Shown piece by piece: positions 1 to 6,712 of a DNA stretch of 64,000 nucleotides. The DNA comes from G963923955 sp963923955 (GTDB lineage Bacteria > Pseudomonadota > Gammaproteobacteria > Eutrophobiales > Eutrophobiaceae). Below the pieces are notes generated by a model that searched no databases, had not been told where the DNA came from, and saw nothing but the letters and a program-made list of their open reading frames with translations. The DNA lies in assembly GCA_963923955.1 (NCBI GenBank), contig OZ000552.1, positions 1,426,001-1,490,000 on the forward strand, in the 5' to 3' direction. A program made the position numbers and the translations under genes. Numbering within the stretch: position 1 is the stretch's first letter; each line of letters opens with the position of its first letter.

Positions 1-1460
1 TAGCCGTAGAACAGGAAGCTCAAGATGGCCTTTAAGGCGTGCAGACGGCGACAGCCATCCGGGCCGGGGAAGGTAAAGGTGAGACCGGCAAAGGACAGGC
101 TCAGTTGCTGGCAAGAGGGCACCTCTTTGATGAAGCCGGTGAAGGGGTTGAAGTCCGGCTTGGCCGTCTCCGGGATGGCAGCCAGTTCTTCGGCGTAGTT
201 GTCCAGCGCGGCCAGGCCTTGGGTAAAGTCTTGCTGCGGCGGGAGTGGGACGCCCTCACCCTCTAGGCCATCTAACTTGTCCAGTTTGTCCAGTTTGCGG
301 GCGATCACTTGCAAGGTGGCTTCCGTGGCCGCGGCCGGGTGGTTGTTGCCGCCAGCAAGACTGTTGGTGGTCTGCGGCTTGTTGGTGGTGAGGGAGATGG
401 ACGGGTTGCTGCTACTGCCCTGCCCGCTCGCCTCGGTGGCATCGGTGTCGTCCTGGGTCGATGCTTTGTTGTCTTCCCGGTCGTCCTGGCCGTCCGGGTC
501 TTCCTGGCCTTCTTCGTCTTCTGTCTCCTCCAGGATGAGACAGGTGCCGGTAGCATAGTCAGGCCGGGTGCCGTCTGGACAGGTGAGGCAGCTCCCTTCC
601 CTGTCGCGTACCTGCTCAGTGCCTGGACAAGCGGCCACGCAGTCGTTGCCTTGTCGGTGCTGCCCCGCTGGGCAAAGATAAGATTCGCATTGACCCTGGG
701 CGTTGTGTTGTTGGCCCAAGGGACAGGATGCCAGGCATTGTTGGCCCTGGTTGGTAAGGGTCAGGGTCTGGCCGTTGGGGCAGGCCGTGCATTGGCCTTG
801 TTGATTGCGCCGCTGGTTAGGGGGACAAGGTGCCAGGCATTGCCCCCGCGCATTGTGTTGTTGGCCCGGCGGACAGGCTTGTAAGCAGCGCCCTTGGGGA
901 TGAGCCTCCGTGATGGTGAAGGTGGTACCAGGAGCGCATTGCTCGCAGCGGTTCTCGGCTACGCGGCGGTACCCAGTCGGGCAGTCAATGAGGCAGGTGC
1001 CGGCAGGATGGGTATCATTGATGATGAAGGTGCGGTTCGCGGGACAGCGGGTGGGTTCCGGTACGGCCACACAGCGGTACTTACTATTGTCAAAGTACTG
1101 GCCCTCATTGCAGACATACTCGGTGACGACACGGCGGTAGTAGCCCTGCTCGTTGTTGGCGATCCGGTTCACGCCAAAATAGGCATAGTAGCAAGGTGAT
1201 TGCAGCAGGCGGACTTGATGGGTTCTTCTTGTGCCGGTGCCGGACACCACCCCGGTCGGGGCAAAGTTGCAGGCGGTGCGTCCTTCAATGGCATTGCCGT
1301 AGGAGGTGTTGGCCAGAGCGGCAGCAATAGCGCCTTGCACGGAGCTGCCCCATTGGCCACGGAACACAAAGCGCTGCTCTGCTGCGAAGGTGGGTGTGCT
1401 GGTGTCCAGCACCAGCAACAGGCCTAGGGCAAGGGACAGGCGCGGCAAGGGACTTAGCAT
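1..1460 (-). CDS. Inovirus adsorption protein pIII, phage A (partial)
   Basis: Virion tip protein that binds the host receptor. The frame opens at ATG 1460, four bases after the upstream gene, and runs open to the window edge (about 486 codons), so the C-terminal membrane anchor is not seen. An N-terminal signal peptide ends near TFAAEQ. The first ~130 residues are nearly the same as those of the pIII at 8108-9694. After that the two diverge: this one has a run of Cys-rich CPxG..GxC repeats (roughly residues 150-310), a D/E-rich linker and a C-terminal domain. The shared N-domain with different C-regions suggests mosaic exchange. pIII assignment rests on operon position, the signal peptide and the paralogue. 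Confidence 0.8.
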   Translation of the reverse strand, partial: MLSPLPRLSLALGLLLVLDTSTPTFAAEQRFVFRGQWGSSVQGAIAAALANTSYGNAIEGRTACNFAPTGVVSGTGTRRTHQVRLLQSPCYYAYFGVNRIANNEQGYYRRVVTEYVCNEGQYFDNSKYRCVAVPEPTRCPANRTFIINDTHPAGTCLIDCPTGYRRVAENRCEQCAPGTTFTITEAHPQGRCLQACPPGQQHNARGQCLAPCPPNQRRNQQGQCTACPNGQTLTLTNQGQQCLASCPLGQQHNAQGQCESYLCPAGQHRQGNDCVAACPGTEQVRDREGSCLTCPDGTRPDYATGTCLILEETEDEEGQEDPDGQDDREDNKASTQDDTDATEASGQGSSSNPSISLTTNKPQTTNSLAGGNNHPAAATEATLQVIARKLDKLDKLDGLEGEGVPLPPQQDFTQGLAALDNYAEELAAIPETAKPDFNPFTGFIKEVPSCQQLSLSFAGLTFTFPGPDGCRRLHALKAILSFLFYG

Positions 1461-1464
1461 CGGC

Positions 1465-1740
1465 TCACAAGGTATCGGTGAGTTTGTAGAACAGGCGCAG
1501 GATGTAACCGGCGGCATAGCCTAAGGCAAAGGCGGCCAGGAGATGGCTGACCAGGAGGCTGATGTCGGTGGCGGATAAGGCGGCGGCCGCAACAGGCGGG
1601 GTAGCAGTCGGTGCGGGGGTGGCCACTGTCGTCACAGCGGCAGTGCTGGTCTGCGGGAGTGTGGTGCCCGGTGCTACAGTACGCACAGGAACGGGCATCG
1701 GCCTGCTGGAGGGAGGAAGCAATGCGACCGATGCCCGCAT
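1465..1740 (-). CDS. Small inovirus membrane protein, phage A
   Basis: A 91-residue protein with a Pro/Thr/Ala-rich N-terminal half and one hydrophobic segment near the C-terminus (AAFALGYAAGYILRLFYKL). It lies between the major coat gene and pIII. In Ff-type phages this zone holds only pVIII and pIII, so it is probably a minor coat or assembly protein, but I do not recognise a named family. An identical copy is at 11072-11347. Confidence 0.7.
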   Translation of the reverse strand: MRASVALLPPSSRPMPVPVRTVAPGTTLPQTSTAAVTTVATPAPTATPPVAAAALSATDISLLVSHLLAAFALGYAAGYILRLFYKLTDTL

Positions 1741-1744
1741 GGGC

Positions 1745-1966
1745 TTAGACCCGGCTGGCGACCCGCTTGAACAGGCGGATCAGGATGAAACCGACCGTGA
1801 TCGCCACGACCACCGGCCAAGCGGCGGTGAGCAGGGCTTCTGCATCGGTCTTGAGCGTGGTCATGGCCGTTGTTGCGGCCTCCGGCAGCGCCGCATGGGC
1901 GGTGCCAAGGGGCAACAACAAGACGGACAACAGACCGGCCTTAGGGTGATTTCGATCTTTCATCAT
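1745..1966 (-). CDS. Major coat protein pVIII, phage A
   Basis: A 73-residue pre-coat protein. A signal peptide ends at TAHA, leaving a mature helix of about 48 residues. The mature part has an amphipathic N-terminal half (ALPEAATTAMTTLKTDAEAL), a hydrophobic core and a basic tail (LFKRVASRV). This matches the layout of Ff pVIII, whose tail is LFKKFTSKAS. The basic tail would face the DNA inside the virion. The identical copy is at 11352-11573. Confidence 0.9.
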   Translation of the reverse strand: MMKDRNHPKAGLLSVLLLPLGTAHAALPEAATTAMTTLKTDAEALLTAAWPVVVAITVGFILIRLFKRVASRV

Positions 1967-2060
1967 CTACATCTCCTATATGGGTGAAGGCGATATTGCT
2001 ATCACCAGGAACCCCTGCCGGCCGCTCGGAACAAGACCGGCACGATGGCAGGGCATGTAC

Positions 2061-2138
2061 TCAGCGCTGTTGACCCGCGATGAAACCGAGAAAGAAGGCC
2101 AGGCACAGGCCGATGACGAAGAGGGTTTCAATGAGCAT
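2061..2138 (-). CDS. 25-residue pVII/pIX-like coat peptide, phage A
   Basis: A tiny frame, MLIETLFVIGLCL followed by AFFLGFIAGQQR, one hydrophobic helix with a short polar tail. It starts four bases after the stop of the acidic gene and lies between the ssDNA-binding gene and pVIII, the place of genes VII and IX in Ff phages (proteins of 33 and 32 residues). Those peptides cap the virion end that emerges first. Assigned by size, hydrophobicity and position only. The same gene is at 11668-11745. Confidence 0.7.
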   Translation of the reverse strand: MLIETLFVIGLCLAFFLGFIAGQQR

Positions 2139-2142
2139 GGTG

Positions 2143-2508
2143 CTAGCTAAGGTATTTGTTACGGAACCACTCTTCGTAATCAGCCCGCTCGGACTCATCC
2201 AGGTCGTCAGGGATTGCAATCGGGTAACCGCGTTCTTCCCAAGTGAGGGAGTGTTCGAAGGCGGCATTATCAGCAGGGTCATCGTAGGGGTCTTCGGCTT
2301 CATCGAGGTCTTCGGCGTCATAACACTGCTCAGCCTCGTCACAGCACCCTTCCAGGAGATCAAGTTGTCGGTCGTTGTAGTCGTCCCGGCCGTCGTCCTC
2401 AAGGTCTTCATCCATGAAGCCCTCATCATTCAAGGGCTCTCCGCGCCTGAACGGGTAATCATCAGGGTCCCAGTATCCGTCCTCAAGATCATCATCGTCC
2501 CAGTCCAT
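2143..2508 (-). CDS. Highly acidic inovirus protein, phage A
   Basis: A 121-residue protein packed with Asp and Glu from its first residues (MDWDDDDLEDGYWDPDD), with few Lys. No signal peptide or membrane helix is visible. I do not recognise a family. Such charge is typical of DNA-mimic proteins, which bind DNA-binding proteins in place of DNA, but that is inference. It lies between the ssDNA-binding gene and the small coat peptide, so it is expressed with the structural genes. Copy at 11750-12115. Confidence 0.75.
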   Translation of the reverse strand: MDWDDDDLEDGYWDPDDYPFRRGEPLNDEGFMDEDLEDDGRDDYNDRQLDLLEGCCDEAEQCYDAEDLDEAEDPYDDPADNAAFEHSLTWEERGYPIAIPDDLDESERADYEEWFRNKYLS

Positions 2509-2537
2509 TCATAGGCGACGCGATCTTCCAAAGGCCA

Positions 2538-2849
2538 TCAGGCCACCCGCTCTTTCACGGACGAGACAGGGGCGGTGGCTTGTGCCTTCACGAAGGACGG
2601 CAAGGGGATGAAGGTGGGCGCATAGCCGAAGCCGTAGCGTAACTGCCCCTTATAGACCTCTGCCTGCAGCTCGGTGACGACTAACTGCCCAATGACCTTT
2701 GCCGCCTGCTTGTGGGTGTGCTTGCTGACTTCGTTGCTCCACAAGATGGCGGTGATGGTCTCTTCCCCAGCAAGCATGATGACCTTGGCAACGGGCTTGT
2801 CTTTGATAATCCGCTCTTCCACATGAACGACTTTGACGATGACTTGCAT
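2538..2849 (-). CDS. ssDNA-binding protein, pV-like, phage A
   Basis: A 103-residue protein rich in beta-strand patterns (MQVIVKVVHVEERIIKDKPVA), without signal peptide or membrane segment. It sits directly after the rep and zinc-ribbon genes, the place of gene V, whose product coats the single-stranded genome before export and blocks second-strand synthesis. Assignment is by size, fold pattern and position; sequence similarity to Ff pV is not obvious by eye. Copy at 12145-12456. Confidence 0.65.
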   Translation of the reverse strand: MQVIVKVVHVEERIIKDKPVAKVIMLAGEETITAILWSNEVSKHTHKQAAKVIGQLVVTELQAEVYKGQLRYGFGYAPTFIPLPSFVKAQATAPVSSVKERVA

Positions 2850-2854
2850 GATGG

Positions 2855-3121
2855 TTACCTCTTGTAGCTTGATGAATGAACAGGGGAAGGAGTGAGCAGG
2901 GCAAGGCGGCGCTGTACGCTCGCCTTGAAGTACCTAAGGCACTGCGGGCAGGGGATCTTGTTGTCGGTCCCCAGGTGAGCACGCTGCCCACCGTGATAGA
3001 GATAGCCTTGCCCGGCGCAATCGGGGCAGGAGGGGTAGAGTTGGTGCAGGGCCTCCGCCGTGAGTACGCACTTGGCACCCTGCTCTGCCCTTGTCTGTAC
3101 GCTGGGTTGCAACTTGCTCAT
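2855..3121 (-). CDS. Zinc-ribbon protein coupled to rep, phage A
   Basis: An 88-residue protein with two CxxC knuckles (CPDC near residue 33 and CPQC near 59) as in DnaJ-type or ribbon zinc sites. Its start overlaps the stop of rep (ATGA), so translation is likely coupled. A different small zinc-ribbon gene also overlaps the stop of the rep remnant at 38876-39349, so the rep plus zinc-ribbon pairing is conserved across unrelated phages here. Function unknown; a replication accessory is plausible. Confidence 0.7.
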   Translation of the reverse strand: MSKLQPSVQTRAEQGAKCVLTAEALHQLYPSCPDCAGQGYLYHGGQRAHLGTDNKIPCPQCLRYFKASVQRRLALLTPSPVHSSSYKR

Positions 3122-4270
3122 GCGACTAACTCCAGGTGCTGCTGCTCTGGTCGGCGGTACCAGCTGGGGATGGGCAAGGGCCGGCGGGTGATCTCACGGG
3201 TGGCAGTCACCCGCACCGGGTGGAAGGTGCTCACATTGCAGACGCTGGCAATGTCAATGCCAATCTTACGTAAGCGGGCGCGGTGTTTTTGTGCGGAGCC
3301 GTTACGCTTAAAATCAAACCGCTCTCCGTGTAACCAGCGAAGGGCATACAAGGTGGTGGTATTGGCCGCATGGGGGGAGCGGACGATGTTGTTGTTGAGC
3401 AGGGTCTGGTTGATGGTCTCAATGTTCATGGCACTCACCTGTAGGCGTTTGTCTAGGTCAATGAAGTCGTGGATGTAGGTGTGGAGCTTGCGCTCGTTGA
3501 AGAGGCCGTAGTAGCGGTAGTTGTTCTCACGCAAGAAGCGGGACTTGAGTTTGAGCTCATAGCGGACGACCCCTTGTGCCTGGCAGTAGTCCTTGACCTG
3601 GCTGGCATAGCGGTAAGCCGCACTGCCCTTCCCTTCTCTTCTCTTTAGTTTGGGGAGCAGGTGCAAGCTAAGCTCATAGGCCTTGTCATAGACGCTGGGG
3701 TAGAGGCGGGTCGGTCGGTTGCCGGACTTGGGCAACCAGTCCACCGTCTTGCCGTTTAGGTGCAGGCGCGGGGTGGCATAGCGGTAGGGCTGGGTGGCCA
3801 GGGCTTTTAAGTAATCATCGGCGTTGCCACAGCCCACTGCCTGGTTGGTGGTGAGATGCAGCTCGGTAAGCATCGCCCCATCGCTGTAGGTCTCTACCCG
3901 TTTGCCATCTTGGCCTAACTGTGGTAGAGTCCGAAGGTCAGGGCGTAAGCGTGGGCAGGTCGTAGTCTTTGAGGATGCGGTTATAGACCGCAATGCAATC
4001 CTCTAAGCGGGTGTAGCCAAAGAGGTTGTCCAGGCGATTGATGCGGGAGGGGTTGCCGGAGACGCTTAGGCGGTTGCCGGAGATAACAATCTGCAAGGTG
4101 GTGGAATAACTCCCTTCGTGTTTGATCTTCGGTTGTGTCATCGCAAGTTGTTCTCCCGTCTGGGTGTCAATGTGAATACAAGCCCTGTCCCCGATGAGGG
4201 GCAAGGCCACATCAAAGTCCTGGTACACCTTGAGCCAGTCGTAGAACAATTTTTTATAAATTGAAAACAA
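3118..4270 (-). CDS. Gene II-type replication initiator with +1 frameshift, phage A
   Basis: Nicking initiator of rolling-circle replication, phage/plasmid replication gene II/X family. The first frame (3938-4270) holds the N-terminal domain with DWLKVYQ and the family motif SGNPSRINRLDNLFGY. It ends at TGA in the context CCC-TGA-C. The second frame (+1, from about 3945 down to 3118) continues with ELHLTTNQAVG, TVDWLPKSGN and YPSVYDKAYEL, typical of the family. A +1 shift at CCC-TGA joins the two exactly. No ATG precedes DWLK; TTG at 4270 or 4249 would serve, because the 5' end sits at a recombination boundary. Copy at 12725-13916. Confidence 0.8.
3937..3943 (-). other. Candidate +1 frameshift site CCC-TGA-C in rep (phage A)
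   Basis: The zero-frame codons end ...CTT ACG CCC TGA. Skipping one base puts the ribosome in the frame that encodes the rest of rep. CCC followed by UGA and C resembles known +1 sites (prfB CUU-UGA-C, antizyme UCC-UGA). No internal Shine-Dalgarno-like stimulator is visible just upstream. The same site is at 13541-13547. A plain one-base indel in the common ancestor is the alternative. Confidence 0.5.
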
Positions 4271-4350
4271 AGAATTTATTTATGTTTATATTATTTAATT
4301 ATAAATAATAGATTGTCAAGAATTTATAAAAATAAAAGTAAAATGGCCGT

Positions 4351-4533
4351 ATGAAAGCAAAAACCTACAGCATCAACAAAATCGCAGCGCCGAAGATTGA
4401 AAAAAAAGCACTAGAACTCAGTGTGAAGAAAGGAGAAGTGATCAGACCGAGTGAAATAATCAGCGAATTGATAATAAAATCAATCAATAAGCTGGATATT
4501 GACGAACAAGGTAATTACTACATAAAAGAATAA
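4351..4533 (+). CDS. Small divergent regulator, probable ribbon-helix-helix, phage A
   Basis: A 60-residue Lys/Ile-rich protein, divergent from rep across an AT-rich intergenic region. The middle (RPSEIISELIIKSINKL) fits the helix-turn-helix part of a ribbon-helix-helix fold. In CTX-phi the divergent gene at this place, rstR, is the repressor that gives immunity. Analogous genes, unrelated or barely related in sequence, lie at 13936 and 14940. The base composition is much more AT-rich than its neighbours. Repressor role is inferred from position. Confidence 0.6.
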   Translation: MKAKTYSINKIAAPKIEKKALELSVKKGEVIRPSEIISELIIKSINKLDIDEQGNYYIKE

Positions 4534-4549
4534 GGGAGGGAATAAATCG

Positions 4550-4813
4550 ATGAGTACTGCTACCTTTGACACCCTGAAATTCGCCCAGAACCTGGAGCAG
4601 GCAGGACTGGAGCCGAAACAAGCAGCCGCCTTTGCCAAGGCGCAAAAAGAAGCCCTCATTGAGACCTTCGACAATCAAGTCGCCACCAAGGCAGATATTC
4701 AGGCAGTCAGATCTGAGATGACCTTAATCAAATGGATGTTGGGCTTTAATCTAACACTGAGCTTTGCTCTGTTACCGATGATATTCACTATCCTGTGGAA
4801 ACTGTTCAGTTGA
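4550..4813 (+). CDS. Tail-anchored coiled-coil protein (DUF1640-like), phage A
   Basis: An 87-residue protein. The N-terminal FDTLKFAQNLEQAG is followed by a short coiled coil with the motif ATKADI and by a C-terminal membrane helix (LTLSFALLPMIFTILWKLF). It lies 16 bases after the small regulator gene and is probably in the same transcript. It closely resembles the protein at 38162-38410 outside the main array. Such proteins look like bacterial DUF1640/CCDC90-like proteins; function unknown. Confidence 0.75.
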   Translation: MSTATFDTLKFAQNLEQAGLEPKQAAAFAKAQKEALIETFDNQVATKADIQAVRSEMTLIKWMLGFNLTLSFALLPMIFTILWKLFS

Positions 4814-4819
4814 GCTGGT

Positions 4820-5085
4820 CTGTCTGATCCCTAACTTGCATAAAAACAGCGCGATCGTGCTGCAATAGTCGGGTGTAATAGGTCACCCGACTACTAAATC
4901 GATGACTTAGCCACCGTCCGCTCTGTCTGCCCACTCCGTCCCCTTCGCCGCCGGCTCTGGTGCGCTGCGAGGCGCATATCAGGCTGTTAGAGCGGGCAAC
5001 TCCGTCCCCTTCGCCGCCGGCTCTGGTGCGCTGCGCTACGCCCTCATCCACATTGCCTGACTGTGACAGCAGACGCTGTCAAGTT
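4820..5085. repeat. Phage-end non-coding block, copy 1
   Basis: A conserved non-coding block that also occurs at about 5143-5328 and 14370-14563, with a degenerate copy near 15345-15468. It contains a 14-base palindrome of the type AGCRCGATCGTGCT, a stem-loop with arms GTCGGGTG/CACCCGAC, and a GC-rich stretch with CGCCGGCTCTGGTGCGC, here present twice. It ends with a small hairpin (GACAGC/GCTGTC) against a dif-like half site. Operator, terminator or replication roles are possible. Confidence 0.7.
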
Positions 5086-5128
5086 CGCATAACCGGATTG
5101 AACGGCGGCTGGAACTCTCGGATTGAGC
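5085..5128 (+). pseudogene. 3' remnant of a coiled-coil gene
   Basis: The bases from TTCGCATA onward repeat the last 40-odd bases of the gene at 14137-14361 (ACCGGATTGAACGGCGGCTG and onward to its stop), with one or two changes. Upstream of TTCGCATA the sequence is instead the end of the phage-end block. The joint therefore sits exactly on a sequence that resembles a XerC half site, both in the gene and at the phage end. Confidence 0.7.
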
Positions 5129-5142
5129 CAGGCCGTCTGATC

Positions 5143-5328
5143 CCCTGCTCTGCGTAAAAACAGCACGATCGTGCTGCAATAGTCGGGTGTAATCGGTCAC
5201 CCGACTACTCAATCAATGACTTAGCCACCGTCCGCTCTGTCTGCCCACTCCGTCCCCTTCGCCGCCGGCTCTGGTGCGCTGCGCTGCGCCCTTATCCGCA
5301 TTGCTTGACTGTGACAGCGAGGCTGTCA
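5143..5328. repeat. Phage-end non-coding block, copy 2
   Basis: Second copy of the block seen at 4820-5085, with palindrome AGCACGATCGTGCT, the GTCGGGTG/CACCCGAC stem-loop and the hairpin TGACAGC-GAG-GCTGTCA directly before the dif-like site at 5329. It is nearly identical to the copy at 14370-14563. Confidence 0.8.
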
Positions 5329-5476
5329 AGTCCGCATAATAGGCGCCTATGTTCAATGCCCGCCGCAGCTGGCTACTGCTCTTACGGTGCGGCGGGCATC
5401 AAGCGGCCTTCGGCTCCGGCCTTGTCCATTGTCCTACGCCGAAGGCCGTGAACATAAGCGGGACATTATGCGCAAT
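5329..5476. other. Inverted pair of dif-like sites (attP-like), A/B junction
   Basis: Site 1 (5329-5357, plus) has XerC-like arm AGTCCGCATAA and XerD-like arm CTATGTTCAAT. Site 2 (about 5448-5476, minus) has arms ATTGCGCATAA and TTATGTTCACG. The E. coli dif arms are GGTGCGCATAA and TTATGTTAAAT. The sites are inverted, with about 90 nt between them. In single strand the outer arms pair (GCATAAT, TATGTTCA) with the central regions left as a bubble. The interval holds two further hairpins (ATGCCCGCCGCA/TGCGGCGGGCAT and CGGCCTTCGGC/GCCGAAGGCCG), giving a forked hairpin. This is the organisation of CTX-phi attP, which is integrated as single-stranded DNA by host XerC/XerD. Confidence 0.8.
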
Positions 5477-5477
5477 G

Positions 5478-6015
5478 CAGCGCCTCATCGGGTACCGCTG
5501 GGGCAGTTAATCTGCCGGTACTGATTGGCGGGTGTGGCGCAATCTATCACGGACTAAACCCATTCTCTGCATACTACCTTTGCCATACTTCTACACATAT
5601 ACACCGGCCGGGCGAGAGACACGCATAAGCGACTCGCCACCGCCCCATGCATATGTGCATAAGTATGGCAAAGGCACTGCTCAGCCGAAGCGCCACCGGC
5701 ATCGGTGGGATCGCAGCCCCATCTAGCAACGAGGCAGATCGGCACAGCAGGCCATACCGTTACCCCTAAGGGTAAGTAGATCGGGTGGGGCTTTTTCTTC
5801 TTGGCCTTCATGGGCTAATTAGGCTTGATGAGGCCAAAACCAAGCGCCCTTAGATGGCCTCTAAGCGCTTGTATGCGAGTACCCCTGCCCTTCCCCTTGC
5901 CTAACACAAGTGTTTTAGAGATAGCCTGGTAGTAGGGCCTGGCTGTGTCGCGGAGAGAGAAGCCTGTCTTAGGATGAGGCTCGTCCCGACCTTTATATTG
6001 CAGCGATGAACTGCC
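5478..6015. other. Phage B intergenic region with hairpins
   Basis: No convincing gene. It holds a long inverted repeat (CCTTTGCCATACTT near 5577 pairing with AAGTATGGCAAAGG near 5665, extended by ACACATAT/ATATGTG), a hairpin at about 5758-5774 and another at 5841-5871 (CAAGCG..CTTAGA/TCTAAG..CGCTTG). Filamentous phages carry the packaging signal and replication origins as hairpins in the gap after the last morphogenesis genes, and this is that place. Role inferred. Confidence 0.55.
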
Positions 6016-6017
6016 AA

Positions 6018-6048
6018 TAAAAAAGGGGCTGTGGGACAGCCCCTTTTC
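6018..6048 (-). terminator. Rho-independent terminator of the Zot/coat operon
   Basis: On the minus strand the sequence reads GGGGCTG-TCCCA-CAGCCCC followed by TTTTTT, a strong stem with a U tract. It lies just after the last small coat gene (6070-6141). Confidence 0.9.
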
Positions 6049-6069
6049 GTTCACACCCGTGCCGTGCAA

Positions 6070-6141
6070 CTACGACGGCCAGAACAAGACCACGCACACC
6101 AGCATAAAGGTTACGATGAGCAGGTCTATGGGTGTCAACAT
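6070..6141 (-). CDS. 23-residue pVII/pIX-like coat peptide, phage B
   Basis: A tiny frame, MLTPIDLLIVTFMLVCVVLF then WPS, a single hydrophobic helix. It lies between the second pVIII-like gene and the operon terminator. Size and character match Ff pVII or pIX, end-cap proteins of the virion. It is not similar in sequence to the 25-residue peptide at 2061-2138. Supported only by position, size and hydrophobicity. Confidence 0.55.
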   Translation of the reverse strand: MLTPIDLLIVTFMLVCVVLFWPS

Positions 6142-6153
6142 GATCAGTTATCC

Positions 6154-6360
6154 CTAACTGAAGATCATTCCTTTCAGCCACTTGTACCCGACAGCAAAGA
6201 TCGCTGCCAGGGCCAGGGCGGAGCCTACCAAGGTAATGAAACCATCGGTCGCATACCAAGTTGCTATCTCAGTGGTAACCGCGGTAGCTGTCGGCCCGGC
6301 CAGGGCTAGAGAAGGAAGGCGCAACACAGCCATCAAGGCCCATACAGACAGTGTTTTCAT
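6154..6360 (-). CDS. Major coat protein pVIII, phage B second set
   Basis: A 68-residue pre-coat protein starting MKTLSVWALMAV. A signal peptide ends near LALA, leaving a mature helix of about 47 residues (GPTATAVTTEIATWYATDGF, then a hydrophobic core and GYKWLKGMIFS). It is downstream of zot, an unusual place, and unlike the pVIII at 11352. Phage B therefore carries two different major coat genes. ATG 6360 is preferred because the longer frame adds residues before the signal peptide. Confidence 0.8.
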   Translation of the reverse strand: MKTLSVWALMAVLRLPSLALAGPTATAVTTEIATWYATDGFITLVGSALALAAIFAVGYKWLKGMIFS

Positions 6361-6442
6361 GTCTTTGTATCCTCCATAAGGGTTTGGCCAACTACTTATC
6401 ATGGCGCAAGAACAGGTGAGTTAGCATAACCTGAACATGCCG

Positions 6443-6712
6443 TTAGCGGTTACGGATCATGGTAATGAGCCAGCGATAACCGGTCGCCACCACCAGGGCC
6501 ATCAGCACAACCGGCATAATCATCTGCAGCTCTTGCAAGGTGATGGTGTCACGGGCAGACGGCCCCTCTCCGAGCGACTGCACTTCCCAGGCCTGTACTG
6601 CCTCGGTGTCGGGATCCTGACAACGGTAGCTCGCTAGCTGCGCCGGGTGAGAACGCTTGCCCGATACGACAATGACTGCTGGGGCCGGACAAGTCAGAAC
6701 GGTAGCGGTCAT
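6443..6712 (-). CDS. Small membrane protein after zot
   Basis: An 89-residue protein with a polar N-terminal part containing two Cys and a C-terminal hydrophobic helix (MPVVLMALVVATGYRWLITM) with a basic end. The helix and tail (GYRWLITMIRNR) resemble those of the neighbouring coat protein (GYKWLKGMIFS). Its start overlaps the zot stop (ATGA). It is probably a minor coat or coat-related protein; no named family recognised. Confidence 0.65.
   Translation of the reverse strand: MTATVLTCPAPAVIVVSGKRSHPAQLASYRCQDPDTEAVQAWEVQSLGEGPSARDTITLQELQMIMPVVLMALVVATGYRWLITMIRNR

Larger units (their letters stand above)
1359..4240. repeat. 2.9-kb direct repeat, copy 1
   Basis: This segment recurs at 10966-13844 with almost no change. 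The left end lies inside pIII and the right end inside the first codons of rep, at the residues DWLKVYQ. It spans pIII N-terminus, coat genes, ssDNA-binding gene, zinc-ribbon gene and rep. One internal patch (about 3280-3480) is clearly diverged from its partner and includes a 3-base length difference; the rest is nearly identical. This indicates a recent duplication or tandem integration followed by local exchange. Confidence 0.95.

Noticed and set aside
2080..2514. 144-codon plus-strand frame opposite the acidic gene
   Set aside because: Mirror of the acidic coding sequence (Asp codons read as Val/Ile on the other strand); no ribosome site, opposite to the operon.
5815..6069. 84-codon minus-strand frame after the phage B coat genes
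   Set aside because: It runs through the strong terminator at 6018-6048 and through hairpins, has no ribosome binding site and no family likeness.
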